Shown here one piece after another: positions 6,737 to 13,308 of a DNA stretch of 22,934 bases. The stretch's first letter is position 1. Every line of letters starts with the position of its first letter. Position numbers and translations under genes: made by a program. The DNA comes from a virus. The DNA lies in the IMG/VR virus record IMGVR_UViG_3300025929_000708, positions 1 to 22,934 of that record, one strand, 5' to 3'. The notes beneath the pieces were generated by a model. The model had not been told where the DNA came from, made no database searches, and saw nothing but the letters and a program-made list of their open reading frames with translations.

Positions 6737-9390
6737 CAGACACCCACCCTCGAGCGCTCGACCTGCCGTATCGCGTTGCCGATCCGGGCCGCCATCTGGC
6801 GCTCAAGCGGGCTGAGGCTGTTGGGGTCGGTGAAGTCCAGCACCCCGTGCACGGTGACCGGGACCGTCAGGGTCTGGATCGTGATGCCGCCGCCGGACGC
6901 GCCCGTGCGCGGGGGCGCGCCGCCGCCCGGGAGCGCCGGGATCTGGTCGTTCGGGATGACGCGGCCCGGCGCGCCGAACACCACCACCTCCGGCCCCTCC
7001 TCGCCGACCTCGGAGACCTCGCCCGCGTAGACCGGGCCGCCGCGCGCGTTCGACGCCCGGCCCCCGGCCGGGTTGTTCGGGGTGGCGTAGATCTGCACGG
7101 TCCCGGTCGAGGAGTTGATCAGCTCGATCAGGCCGTTCAGGGCCTGCGCCGCGGGCCTGGTGTTCGCGTTGATCGTCGTGGTGATCGTGCCGAGTTTCTT
7201 GATGTCGACGTACTGGTCGAACAATTTCGCTGCGGCGTCGCGCGAACCCAGGATCTTCGCCTCTTGCTGGATGAACGCGTTGCGCTGCTGGTTGATGTAG
7301 GCCGTCAGGTCCTGCGTGACCTGGGATGTGCGCCCCGCCTGGGTGTCCTGCTGCACGAGGGCCTGGGCGCCCTGCAGGATCGACTGGGTGTAGGAGTGCA
7401 TCATCTGGATGTTCTGGTCGCCGGCCTGCGTGCCGGTGGTGAACGCGTGCCCGGACTGCTGCTGGTGCTGGATGAGGGTCAGCAGGTTGGAGTCCACCTG
7501 CGCCTCGGCGGCCTGCAGGTCGCCGTACGAGCCGGACAGCGCCGCCAGCGCCGTCCCGTACGCCGAGGCGGCGTTCTTGGCCAGTTGGTAGTCGGTCAGC
7601 GCGTCGGACAACTGCTGGTTCAGGCCGCCCTGCGTCGTCCCGAACGACATGGCGGCGATCGTGGCTGATGCGCTGGCTGTGGCTGTGGAGACCAGCTGCT
7701 GCTGCTGCCCGATCAGCGCCTGGGTGAACTGCTGCGCCGGGCTCAGGGCCGTAGCCAGGGCGTCGGCGTGCTCCTTGTTAGCCAGCGCGGCGTCTTTGAC
7801 CGCCTGGGTGTAGCCGGGCAGGTATTTCGCCACGTCCTGCGCGCTGGTGCCCTGAGCCTGCATGGCGTCCGAGACGGCCTGGAACTCGGTCGCGGCCTGC
7901 TGCGGATTGGACTGGTACAGCTTGGTCAGGGCGTCGTCCAGGGACTTCATCCCGTCGGTCGCCTTGCCACCGGCGATGTTCGACGCGAATGCCATGGCCC
8001 CGGCGAACTGGGTGATCTGCGTGCCCGCGGACTGGGAGCCGTTCGCGGCGTCCATCAGCGACGAGGTCAGAGTGTCGACGTCGGCCGCGGTGTGGTCGCC
8101 GACCCCGGCCAGCTTGCCCAGCTGCTCGCCGCCGAGCGCCGCCGCCGAGATGACCAGCCCCAGCGTCCCGAGCGTCTTGCCCCACGAGGCGCCCATCGCC
8201 TCGGCGCCGCCCGCGGCCTCGACCTCGGCGGCCGACAGCAGTTTCACCTTCGTCGCGGCGCCCACCAGCGCCGGGCCGAGCCCGGAGAGAAGCCCGTACA
8301 CCTTCGAGGAGGTGTACCAGGCGGCGGTCGCGTCCGCCATGGCGCGCACCACGTCCACCGGCAGCGTGGACAGGATCGAGTTGACCAGCCCCAGCCCGGT
8401 GACGATCGTCGATGTGGTGGCCCCGGACAGGTCCCCGGCCACGGCCGACAGCACAGGCTCGAGCTGCTGCGCCACCGGGCCGGCCGCGTTCGCCAGCCGC
8501 CCCAGGTCCGTGCCGATGATGCCCAGCACGTGGTCGACCAGCGTCATCAGCGCGACGAAGCCCTGCGCGCCGCCGCTGGTGCCCGCGGACAGCCCCTGGA
8601 TCAGGTGCGCGACCCCGTCGCCCGCGAGATCAAGGCCCTGCGCGAACGCTGCGCTGGCCTGCTGGGAATGGGCCATCCCGGCGTCGAACCCGGGCAGCAC
8701 GTTGGTCACGAACCCGGTCAGGCCGCCGGTCAGGATGTCCACGGCCGGGCGCGCCTGCGTGAAGTAGCCCTGCAGCCGGGGCATCTCGTCGCGGAACAGG
8801 GCGTCGAACTGGCTGATCGCGTCCTGCGCGGCCGGCACGAGCGGCGCCGCCGCGGTCGACAGCTCGCCGCCGATATCGGCAGAGAGGATCTTGGCCGATG
8901 CCTGCACCTGCGGGCTGCGCGCCGCCAGGATCGTGCCGATCGCCCCGATCATCAGCGGCACCCCGACGGTGGCCGCCTCGACCAGGGTCGCCGGGCCGAA
9001 GAGCGCGCCCATCCCGAGGGCGAGCTTCGCGCCGATGCTCATGCCGGCCTGCTGCGCGTCGGCCGTCGTCTTCGGGTCGACCTTCACACGGATCTTGTTG
9101 TTGTCCTCGACCAGCTGCACCCCGGCCCGCACGTCGGCGTCCAGGGCCTCGACCGCGTCGTTGCGCAGGCCCATGCCGACGTTCGCGTCCAGGCCGTCGG
9201 TGGCCAGCGCCAGCGCGGCGTCCAGGTCCCCGCGCAGCTCCCCTGGGGCTTCGTGCGTGAGGCCGAGGCCGACTTCGGCGTGCACGCGCAGCGCGGCGGG
9301 CTCGACGATCGCGCGCAGCCCGGCTTCGAAGTCCTGGTCGCGCGGCACCGCCGCCACATACGCCTCGGCGATCTTGAATCCTGCGGGCAC
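6736..9390 (-). CDS. Tape measure protein
   Basis: The longest helical product of the tail module sets tail length. A GTG at 9390 with GGAGGTGA 5 bases upstream gives 884 residues. Residues 1-125 carry two short duplicated Ala/Asp/Gly segments. A hydrophobic region (about 115-160; GVPLMIGAIGTILAA) and others near 395 could insert in the membrane during DNA entry. Long Ala/Gln-rich helices (HQQQSGHAFTTGTQAG; TQAGRTSQVTQDLTAYINQQ) fill the rest. The C-terminal part holds GGPVYAGEVSEVGEEGPEVV, the turn found near the end of many tape measures, then IPNDQIPALPGG. No peptidase or muramidase motif is seen. At about 0.15 nm per residue this predicts a tail near 130 nm. The stop overlaps the next start by one base. 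Confidence 0.93.
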   Translation of the reverse strand: MPAGFKIAEAYVAAVPRDQDFEAGLRAIVEPAALRVHAEVGLGLTHEAPGELRGDLDAALALATDGLDANVGMGLRNDAVEALDADVRAGVQLVEDNNKIRVKVDPKTTADAQQAGMSIGAKLALGMGALFGPATLVEAATVGVPLMIGAIGTILAARSPQVQASAKILSADIGGELSTAAAPLVPAAQDAISQFDALFRDEMPRLQGYFTQARPAVDILTGGLTGFVTNVLPGFDAGMAHSQQASAAFAQGLDLAGDGVAHLIQGLSAGTSGGAQGFVALMTLVDHVLGIIGTDLGRLANAAGPVAQQLEPVLSAVAGDLSGATTSTIVTGLGLVNSILSTLPVDVVRAMADATAAWYTSSKVYGLLSGLGPALVGAATKVKLLSAAEVEAAGGAEAMGASWGKTLGTLGLVISAAALGGEQLGKLAGVGDHTAADVDTLTSSLMDAANGSQSAGTQITQFAGAMAFASNIAGGKATDGMKSLDDALTKLYQSNPQQAATEFQAVSDAMQAQGTSAQDVAKYLPGYTQAVKDAALANKEHADALATALSPAQQFTQALIGQQQQLVSTATASASATIAAMSFGTTQGGLNQQLSDALTDYQLAKNAASAYGTALAALSGSYGDLQAAEAQVDSNLLTLIQHQQQSGHAFTTGTQAGDQNIQMMHSYTQSILQGAQALVQQDTQAGRTSQVTQDLTAYINQQRNAFIQQEAKILGSRDAAAKLFDQYVDIKKLGTITTTINANTRPAAQALNGLIELINSSTGTVQIYATPNNPAGGRASNARGGPVYAGEVSEVGEEGPEVVVFGAPGRVIPNDQIPALPGGGAPPRTGASGGGITIQTLTVPVTVHGVLDFTDPNSLSPLERQMAARIGNAIRQVERSRVGV

Positions 9391-9394
9391 GCTG

Positions 9395-9694
9395 TCACCT
9401 CCTGCCTGGCGGTCGTCGGTCGATCTGCTCCAGCACGCCCGGACGCTGCTTGAGCCAGTCCGCTGCGCTCATCTCGATCGGGCCGACAGGTTGCGGCCCG
9501 TGTTTCTTCGCATGCTGCGTCCGGGCAATCGCCCGCAGCAGGCCCGGGTACGCGCCGAGCCGGTAGGTGAGGGAGTAGAACCGCGGCGCCGGCAGCGCCT
9601 CGAGGTCGTCGATCCGGTGGATCGCGGAGAGGTCCGAGCGGACGTCCTCGAGGTAGGCGCTGATCCAGCCGATTTGCCGGAGCCGCCGGGTCAG
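9395..9694 (-). CDS. Tail assembly chaperone, frameshift extension (gpT-like part of gpGT)
   Basis: This frame has no good start of its own and is open upstream inside the G frame, as expected for a frameshift-only extension. It adds 99 residues (starting LTRRLRQIGWISAYLEDVRS) to the 120-residue short form, giving a 219-residue fusion. The extension contains PAPRFYSLTYRLGAYPGLLR and a basic, Pro-rich end. Its stop codon lies in the GGAGGTGA ribosome site of the tape measure gene, which begins 4 bases later. In lambda-like phages the T part recruits tube subunits. Coding is supported by composition (YSLTYRL) and by place; the product has not been shown. Confidence 0.85.
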   Translation of the reverse strand: MTRRLRQIGWISAYLEDVRSDLSAIHRIDDLEALPAPRFYSLTYRLGAYPGLLRAIARTQHAKKHGPQPVGPIEMSAADWLKQRPGVLEQIDRRPPGRR

Positions 9695-10053
9695 TTTCCC
9701 TCCTCGTCCTCCTTGCGCCGCTCGGCCGGCCCGAAGGCGCGTTCGGTCAGGATCCGCACGATCGTCTTCCATTCGGCGCGCGTCATGGTGCTGTCGCCCA
9801 TCAGCGCTGCCAGGGCGTCGCCGCCGCACAGGTTGAGCACCAGGGCGACGCCCTTGGCGTCCTCGTCGGGCTGCAGGCGCAACCGGGCGGCGAGCATGAT
9901 GGCGTCCCCGGTCGGCACCGTGGCCGGCATCGTGTAGACCTGGTCGCCGACGGAGAACAGCGGTTCGCGGGCTGCGTCGGCCGTGCGCCTGCCCAACTGG
10001 ACCGGCGCGGACACGCTCTTCTTGGCGGGCGGCCTGCTGCGCGTGGCGCTCAT
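9691..10053 (-). CDS. Tail assembly chaperone, short form (gpG-like)
   Basis: The 120-residue product starts at the ATG of an ATGA overlap with the major tail gene. Its basic N-terminus is followed by a helix-rich body (PTGDAIMLAARLRLQPDEDA, then LVLNLCGGDALAALMGDSTM, then WKTIVRILTERAFG) and a charged end (ERRKEDEEGN). Such proteins coat the tape measure while the tube is built. The gene ends in the heptamer GGGAAAC directly before its TGA, the canonical signal for a -1 shift, so most ribosomes make this short form and some go on into the longer one. Function is assigned by place, size and frameshift signal, since these chaperones are not conserved in sequence. Confidence 0.85.
   Translation of the reverse strand: MSATRSRPPAKKSVSAPVQLGRRTADAAREPLFSVGDQVYTMPATVPTGDAIMLAARLRLQPDEDAKGVALVLNLCGGDALAALMGDSTMTRAEWKTIVRILTERAFGPAERRKEDEEGN
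9694..9700 (-). promoter_or_regulatory. Programmed -1 ribosomal frameshift site, heptamer GGGAAAC
   Basis: In the zero frame the codons read G GGA AAC TGA; both tRNAs can slip to GGG AAA, the X XXY YYZ rule. The heptamer directly precedes the stop codon. An AAGGAGGA stretch (9714-9707) lies 6 bases upstream, a Shine-Dalgarno-like sequence of the kind known to stimulate -1 shifting in bacterial dnaX. A short GC-rich inverted repeat after the stop is weak. Confidence 0.9.
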
Positions 10054-10637
10054 GCGGTCTGGTCCATCGAGATCCACGGGTCGATGGACGCGGAGACGTA
10101 GTACATCTTCACGTTCAGCGCCCACACCACCTGCTTGGTCGGGTCGCCGTTGGTGGTCATCTTCGGCTGGTTGAGCATCTTGCGGAAGATCACGCGGCGG
10201 CGGGCCGCCGCGCCGCTGCTCAGCTTCGGCGCCCATCCGTCCAGCAGGAGCGCGTTGAAACTCAGCGGCGTGGCGGCGTTCGGCTGGCCCGGGGTGTAGG
10301 TCGTGATGCCGGTGCCGACGGTGGTGGTGCCCAGGTTGTTCAGGCTCATGGCCAGCAGCGCGAGGGTCGGTTCGGCGCCGTTGAACGCCACCATGCCGGC
10401 ACGGCCGGTCACGCGGCCGTCCACCGGGTCGATCACCTGGTCGAACGTGATGTCGGTGATCGTGTGGTCGATCTCCCAGGTGATGCCGCCCTGGGTGCCT
10501 CCGGCGAAGCTCCAGCCGCCGCCGGGGTCGGCGACCAGGGCGGCGTTGGTCTGCGCGGGCTCGGTGACGCCGAACGCGCCGTACCACATGCCGATCGGCC
10601 CCATGATCGCGTTCTGGGGGTTGACTACACCGGTCAT
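10050..10637 (-). CDS. Major tail protein (tail tube)
   Basis: The 195-residue product is of the usual size for tube proteins of siphoviruses and is encoded just before the tail assembly chaperones and tape measure, the canonical place. Features: an N-terminal arm (NPQNAIMGPIGMWYGAFGV), then a strand after a Gly-rich loop (GGWSFAGGTQGGITWEIDHT), the pairing ITDITFDQVIDPVDGRVTGR, and a final strand NVKMYYVSASIDPWISMDQT. This fits a beta-barrel with a long loop. The 'D-Q-V-x-D-P-V-D-G-R' segment recalls the conserved strand in tail tubes in which 'QxxxPV' follows an FD. Its stop overlaps the next start by 4 bases (ATGA). Position and fold pattern make it quite sure. Confidence 0.82.
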   Translation of the reverse strand: MTGVVNPQNAIMGPIGMWYGAFGVTEPAQTNAALVADPGGGWSFAGGTQGGITWEIDHTITDITFDQVIDPVDGRVTGRAGMVAFNGAEPTLALLAMSLNNLGTTTVGTGITTYTPGQPNAATPLSFNALLLDGWAPKLSSGAAARRRVIFRKMLNQPKMTTNGDPTKQVVWALNVKMYYVSASIDPWISMDQTA

Positions 10638-10638
10638 C

Positions 10639-11013
10639 TCAGGACACTCCCGGGGTCTGGGTCACGGCCACGGTCACGGTGGCCACGCTCGAGAAGTCGA
10701 TCGTGACCAGGTTCGTGCCGGGCTGGTTGTAGTAGGAGGGGAACGGCCCCAGGCGCTGCGGGGCGGTGTTGGACACCGGGCAGGCGGTCGGCCCGTCGCC
10801 GGCCACCGTGTGGCCGCCGACCTTGCTGCCGACGTTCACGGTGTAGTTGGACGCGGTCGCCCCGTTGACGATCTCGACGATCTCGCGGCCGGTGTTCGGG
10901 AACTGGATGCCGGTGAACCCGGTCAGGACCGTGAAGGTCGGGTTGAACAGGGTGCCCGGTGTGCCGGGCCCGTTGGCCGGCTGCACCAGGCCGGTGAAGT
11001 CCTTGTACGTCAT
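10639..11013 (-). CDS. Putative beta-rich structural protein next to the major tail gene
   Basis: The ATG at 11013 lies 3 bases after the previous stop. The 124 residues are beta-rich: FTVLTGFTGIQFPNTGREIV, then VEIVNGATASNYTVNVGSKV, GPFPSYYNQPGTNLVTIDFS, and a final VATVTVAVTQTPGVS. The 'FPNTGREIVEIVNGA...YTVNV' and 'GPFP...Y' features recur in small Ig-like or jelly-roll structural proteins of actinophages. The role could be a decoration of the tail or neck. It has one Cys and no signal. The stop is followed one base later by the major tail gene. I cannot choose between decoration and connector roles. Confidence 0.6.
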   Translation of the reverse strand: MTYKDFTGLVQPANGPGTPGTLFNPTFTVLTGFTGIQFPNTGREIVEIVNGATASNYTVNVGSKVGGHTVAGDGPTACPVSNTAPQRLGPFPSYYNQPGTNLVTIDFSSVATVTVAVTQTPGVS

Positions 11014-11016
11014 CGC

Positions 11017-11247
11017 CTAGCTCGCCTTCTTCTTCGGTAGCACGTTCCTCAGGTTCGGGTTCGCCTTGCGGGCGGCGGGCGACGCCTTGCGCGTGGCGGA
11101 GGCGAGAATCGCACGCGCCTTCTGTGGGTTCACGCCCTCCTTCGCGGCGATCTTCCCGGCGGCGGCGTTGAAACCCATGCCCTTCTTGACCGCCTTCTTC
11201 GCGCCGCCGCCCTTGGCGGTGCCGCTTCTCCTCGCGGCCACGCTCAC
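11017..11247 (-). CDS. Small lysine-rich basic protein (76 residues)
   Basis: The protein starts at the GTG of a GTGA overlap. It is very basic: an N-terminal AARRSGTAKGGGAKKAVKKG, a central helical part (NAAAGKIAAKEGVNPQKARA, then ILASATRKASPAARKANPNL), ending in NVLPKKKAS. The helical centre with 'AAxxIAxxEGVxxxxAxAILAxATRKASPAAxKANP' is a pattern I recall from several actinophage genes of unknown role in the tail or neck region. The charge suggests DNA or nucleoprotein binding, for instance at the connector, but this is a guess. Codon use matches the neighbours. Confidence 0.7.
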   Translation of the reverse strand: MSVAARRSGTAKGGGAKKAVKKGMGFNAAAGKIAAKEGVNPQKARAILASATRKASPAARKANPNLRNVLPKKKAS

Positions 11248-11498
11248 GCCTCCTTTGCGGCGTCGGGCGCGGCCTTGTCCGCAGCCGCGGGCGCGCTCCT
11301 GGCCGCAGGCGCCTTGTCCGGCGCGGCGCTGGGCGCGGGGCGCGGGTCCAGCGGCCCGGCCGGGTCGGCGGCCAGCAGCTGCGCCAGGTCCTGCTCGCTG
11401 CCCTCGTACAGCAGGCCCTGCGACTCGAGGACCTGTGCTTCCTGCTCGGAGACCTCGAGCTGCTCGCGCGGCTGAAGCTTGGTTCGTACCGTGACCAT
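11244..11498 (-). CDS. Unknown 84-residue protein with disordered Ala/Pro tail
   Basis: The ATG at 11498 follows the previous stop after one base. The first 45 residues (VRTKLQPREQLEVSEQEAQV, then LESQGLLYEGSEQDLAQLL) form a small domain in which a strand-like VTVRTKL is followed by EVSEQEAQVLESQGLL. This resembles short phage proteins that pair with tail or neck genes. From residue 46 the chain is Ala/Pro/Asp-rich, probably disordered. No motif of known function. It overlaps the next start by 4 bases (GTGA). Confidence 0.68.
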   Translation of the reverse strand: MVTVRTKLQPREQLEVSEQEAQVLESQGLLYEGSEQDLAQLLAADPAGPLDPRPAPSAAPDKAPAARSAPAAADKAAPDAAKEA

Positions 11499-11499
11499 G

Positions 11500-11898
11500 T
11501 CAGTACCTCGTGCGGTAGAGAGCAGGCCGCATGTACGGCTGCTCGGGGGTGTTGGCCTGCCTCACGTGCTCGCGCACCGTGAACTCGGTCCCGGTGCGGC
11601 TGTGGCTCACGTGCTCGCGCACCAGTTCCGGCCCGTGGAACCCGAGTTCGACCGGCGCGGCGTACTCGACGTCGCCCTCGTCGTCGGGGAACGATCCGAT
11701 CTGCAGCTCGGGGACGCCGTCGTCGCCTGGGACGACCTGCAAAGCGAGCGATCCGCGCAGACGGCCGATCAGGATCGGCACCGCGCGGTCCATGTCCGCG
11801 AGGATGTCCGGGCCCAGGCGCTGCTCCAGGAACATCCACTCGGCTTCGCGCAGGTGCCCGAGCCAGCCGTCTTCCATCCGCATCAGCTCGTCACCCAC
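11500..11898 (-). CDS. HK97 gp10-like tail/neck protein
   Basis: The 132-residue reading from a GTG at 11898 overlaps the previous stop by 8 bases; ATGs at 11883 (MRMEDG) and 11877 are alternative starts. A helix (WMFLEQRLGPDILADMDRAV) leads to strands and to VEYAAPVELGFHG, and the end reads QPYMRPALYRTRY. The pairing of a 'Y-A-x-x-V-E-x-G' strand with a C-terminal 'QPYMRPAL' is the mark of HK97 gp10-type proteins, which act at the head-tail joint or in completing the tail. Together with the neighbouring putative terminator it fits the usual gp9-gp10 arrangement. Start uncertain, family fairly clear. Confidence 0.75.
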   Translation of the reverse strand: MGDELMRMEDGWLGHLREAEWMFLEQRLGPDILADMDRAVPILIGRLRGSLALQVVPGDDGVPELQIGSFPDDEGDVEYAAPVELGFHGPELVREHVSHSRTGTEFTVREHVRQANTPEQPYMRPALYRTRY

Positions 11899-12397
11899 CG
11901 GGCACCGCCGTCCACGCCAGCTGCAGGTCGAACTGGTGGCAGGCGTACCTGGTCGGGTCCTGCAGGGGCCGGATCTCCGAGAGCAGGTACGCCGAGTTCA
12001 CGCTGGCCTTCTGGTAGCCGGCCACCGGCAGGCTCACCAGGCGCGAGGCCGGGTCGCGCTGCATCGGATAGGAGGCCTGCCGTACGGCTTCGGCCAGCGC
12101 CTCGCTGCGCGCCCACGGCACTCTGGCCTGGACGGCGACCTTGCCGCTGTCCGGGTCCTGCGTGGCGTTCACCGCCCAGCACTTGACGCTGACCACGGGT
12201 TGCGCCAGCGCCATCTCGGCGTCCGGGCTGCCGCCGACGACCTGCACCGTCAGGAACCCGGTGGCGGCCCAGGCCGGTAGCGAGTCGGTGGGGATGCGCG
12301 GCAGGGTGGTGCCGGTCATGGCGGCGGTGATGCCGGGCACCAGGGCGAGCCACGCGCGGGCGACCAGGGGGGACGTCGGCAGCTTGAGTGTGCTCAC
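11891..12397 (-). CDS. Putative tail terminator / tail completion protein
   Basis: This gene of 168 residues starts at a GTG with no close ribosome site of its own. Residues 1-35 (SPLVARAWLALVPGITAAMT) form a helix followed by strands (ATGFLTVQVVGG, then QPVVSVKCWAVNA), a further helix (PWARSEALAEAVRQAS) and a C-terminal strand (CHQFDLQLAWTAVP). This helix-strand order, with 'P..A...GF..V..VGG....... PVV.V.CWA' in the first half and a final strand containing 'FDLQLAW', is that of the minor tail U / SPP1 gp17-like terminator family in actinophages. Such a protein caps the tail tube at the head end. The gene opens the tail module, and its stop overlaps the next start by 8 bases. Moderate certainty; profile comparison is needed. 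Confidence 0.65.
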   Translation of the reverse strand: MSTLKLPTSPLVARAWLALVPGITAAMTGTTLPRIPTDSLPAWAATGFLTVQVVGGSPDAEMALAQPVVSVKCWAVNATQDPDSGKVAVQARVPWARSEALAEAVRQASYPMQRDPASRLVSLPVAGYQKASVNSAYLLSEIRPLQDPTRYACHQFDLQLAWTAVPGG

Positions 12398-12417
12398 GGG
12401 CGTGTCACGTCGGCCAC
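12394..12417 (-). CDS. Possible 7-residue leader peptide, coupled to the tail terminator gene
   Basis: A GTG at 12417, with AGGGGG about 6 bases upstream, opens a reading frame of seven codons (MADVTRP) whose stop overlaps the next gene's GTG start in a GTGA junction. The downstream gene lacks a ribosome site of its own, so ribosomes ending the mini-ORF could re-start there. There is no regulatory codon run. The evidence is only the spacing and overlap, which could be chance in GC-rich DNA. Confidence 0.35.
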   Translation of the reverse strand: MADVTRP

Positions 12418-12496
12418 TGCCGCCCCCTTCCCGGGTGACGATCGATTGGGGGTGGTCTCCCGTTACCGGGGAGTGGCCGACACCGTCCCACCGCTG

Positions 12497-12502
12497 ATCA
12501 TA
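12497..12502 (-). promoter_or_regulatory. -10-like TATGAT upstream of the tail genes
   Basis: TATGAT on the minus strand matches the TATAAT consensus in five of six bases, unusual in such GC-rich sequence. It would place the transcription start about 95 bases before the next gene. The -35 position falls inside the dyad and has no TTGACA likeness, which suggests an activator- or repressor-controlled promoter if it is real. Confidence 0.4.
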
Positions 12503-12510
12503 GGGCTTGT

Positions 12511-12526
12511 TCGAACTGGTGTGCTA
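12511..12526. repeat. Intergenic dyad element, copy 5 (before tail module)
   Basis: The sequence is TCGAAC-TGGT-GTGCTA. It differs from the copy at 17878 by one base in the right arm, and the 16 bases at 12509-12524 are identical to 17876-17891. It lies at the -35 region of a TATGAT promoter-like site, so a protein bound here would affect RNA polymerase. Confidence 0.6.
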
Positions 12527-12540
12527 CAGGTTGGGCGGCC

Positions 12541-12557
12541 GCCCCCGGATCGGGGAC
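12541..12557 (-). terminator. Possible terminator hairpin after the head genes
   Basis: GTCCCCG-ATC-CGGGGGC on the minus strand forms a 7-bp stem with one G-T pair and a 3-base loop, 22 bases after the stop of the 99-residue gene. A loop of only three bases and no T-run make it weaker than the hairpin at 22368. It could act as a partial terminator or protect the 3' end. Confidence 0.35.
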
Positions 12558-12579
12558 GGGGACGGCCGGTCTGTGGGCG

Positions 12580-12879
12580 CTATACGCGCGGCGGCCAGAA
12601 CGCGACCGCCTCGTAGCCCGTGGGATGGTGCGGACGCGCCTGCGCCAGCGCCTCCTTGCCGGGCCGCTCGTCGAACAACTGGATCGAGGTAAGCCACAGC
12701 GTGTTCTGGCTGTCGCACAGCACGCGGGCGTTGATGGTCTGGCGCTCGCCGAGGCCGTCCTGGTGCTCGTACGGGTCGCCCCACGTGCGCACGACCACCG
12801 CCGGCGCGACGTCGGAGCCGTTGTTCTTGGTCGGGTCGACCAGGACATGAACGACGTGGCCGACGCTTGCGGTCTGCAT
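12580..12879 (-). CDS. Unknown 99-residue phage protein
   Basis: The ATG at 12879 lies 3 bases after the preceding stop. The product opens with strands (VGHVVHVLVDPTKNNGSDVA, then PAVVVRTWG), continues with LGERQTINARVLCDSQNTLW and ends in VAFWPPRV. It looks like a small beta-rich fold of the kind often seen as an unannotated protein in actinophages: a short domain with P-A-V-V-V-R-x-W, then a conserved NARVL core. No enzyme motif, Cys pair or membrane segment. It is the last gene before the 182-base gap that separates the head genes from the tail module. Function unknown. Confidence 0.72.
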   Translation of the reverse strand: MQTASVGHVVHVLVDPTKNNGSDVAPAVVVRTWGDPYEHQDGLGERQTINARVLCDSQNTLWLTSIQLFDERPGKEALAQARPHHPTGYEAVAFWPPRV

Positions 12880-12882
12880 GGC

Positions 12883-13308
12883 TCAGGCCGCCGGGGCGTC
12901 AGTCGGGGCGGCGTCGGAAGTGGAGGGCGTGCTCGAGGGCGTCGAGGAAGCCTCCGTGGTGCTCGACGCCGTAGTGGGGTCCACGGTCACCGGGCCGGTG
13001 GCGAGACCGCCGGTGGCCAGCTGCGGCTCGGAAGCCGGCGCGGCGGGGGTCGCGCCGCCGAGGTGCGCGTCGATGCGGTCCATGACCGAGTGGTACCGGG
13101 CCAGCATCGCCTCGGCCAGGTTGTGCAGGTGCGTCACGCCCTGCTCGACGACCGCCGGGAACTCGGTGCGCAGCTTGTCCGCCTCGCCGGAGACGAACTC
13201 GCGCAGGTCGCCGAGGACCTTCTGCGCCTCCGGGGCCAGCGCCTGCTCGGCCTCCTTCAGCAGCGGAGCGCCGACGGCCGCGAGCGCGGCCAGGGTGGGC
13301 TCAGACAT
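12883..13308 (-). CDS. Unknown 141-residue protein, helical head and Thr/Ser/Pro tail
   Basis: An ATG at 13308, overlapping the MuF stop by 8 bases, is preceded by AAGGAGAAG. Residues about 1-85 are an amphipathic helical stretch (PLLKEAEQALAPEAQKVLGD, FVSGEADKLRTEFPAVVEQG, HLHNLAEAMLARYHSVMDRI), which could form a bundle or coiled coil. From about residue 86 the protein is a low-complexity Ala/Pro/Thr/Ser tail, likely disordered. No catalytic motif. Structure and place suggest a small head or neck accessory protein. I do not recognise the family. Confidence 0.72.
   Translation of the reverse strand: MSEPTLAALAAVGAPLLKEAEQALAPEAQKVLGDLREFVSGEADKLRTEFPAVVEQGVTHLHNLAEAMLARYHSVMDRIDAHLGGATPAAPASEPQLATGGLATGPVTVDPTTASSTTEASSTPSSTPSTSDAAPTDAPAA

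Larger units (their letters stand above)
12398..12579 (-). promoter_or_regulatory. 182-base gap between head and tail modules: hairpins, dyad, promoter-like site, mini-ORF
   Basis: This is the largest non-coding stretch in the window. On the minus strand it holds, in order: a 7-bp hairpin (12541-12557) without a T-tract that could terminate the head transcript; a dyad (12511-12526); a good -10, TATGAT (12502-12497); a weak inverted repeat (12457-12473); and a mini-ORF reaching into the next gene (12394-12417). Together this is what an internal promoter with operator would look like. No clear -35 is seen; the dyad occupies that place. Confidence 0.45.

Noticed and set aside
7768-9453. Long plus-strand frame (561 codons) opposite the tape measure gene
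   Set aside because: Composition is that of a shadow frame (Arg, Gly, His, Gln), without hydrophobic core patterns, and the opposite strand has a clear tape measure protein.
9701-9829. Independent start for the gpT-like frame at 9829
   Set aside because: The upstream part is Arg-rich shadow of the G frame and has no ribosome site. The GGGAAAC heptamer explains expression of this frame.
12509-12524. GTTCGAAC motif as the T-loop of a tRNA gene (also at 17876 and 22321)
   Set aside because: No acceptor stem, anticodon arm or CCA could be laid out around any copy on either strand. The motif is better explained as the dyad element.
12533-12544. GGGCGGCCGCCC palindrome as a packaging (cos) or recombination site
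   Set aside because: Self-complementary GC runs of this length are expected by chance in such sequence, and it is far from the terminase genes. It is only part of the gap's general GC structure.
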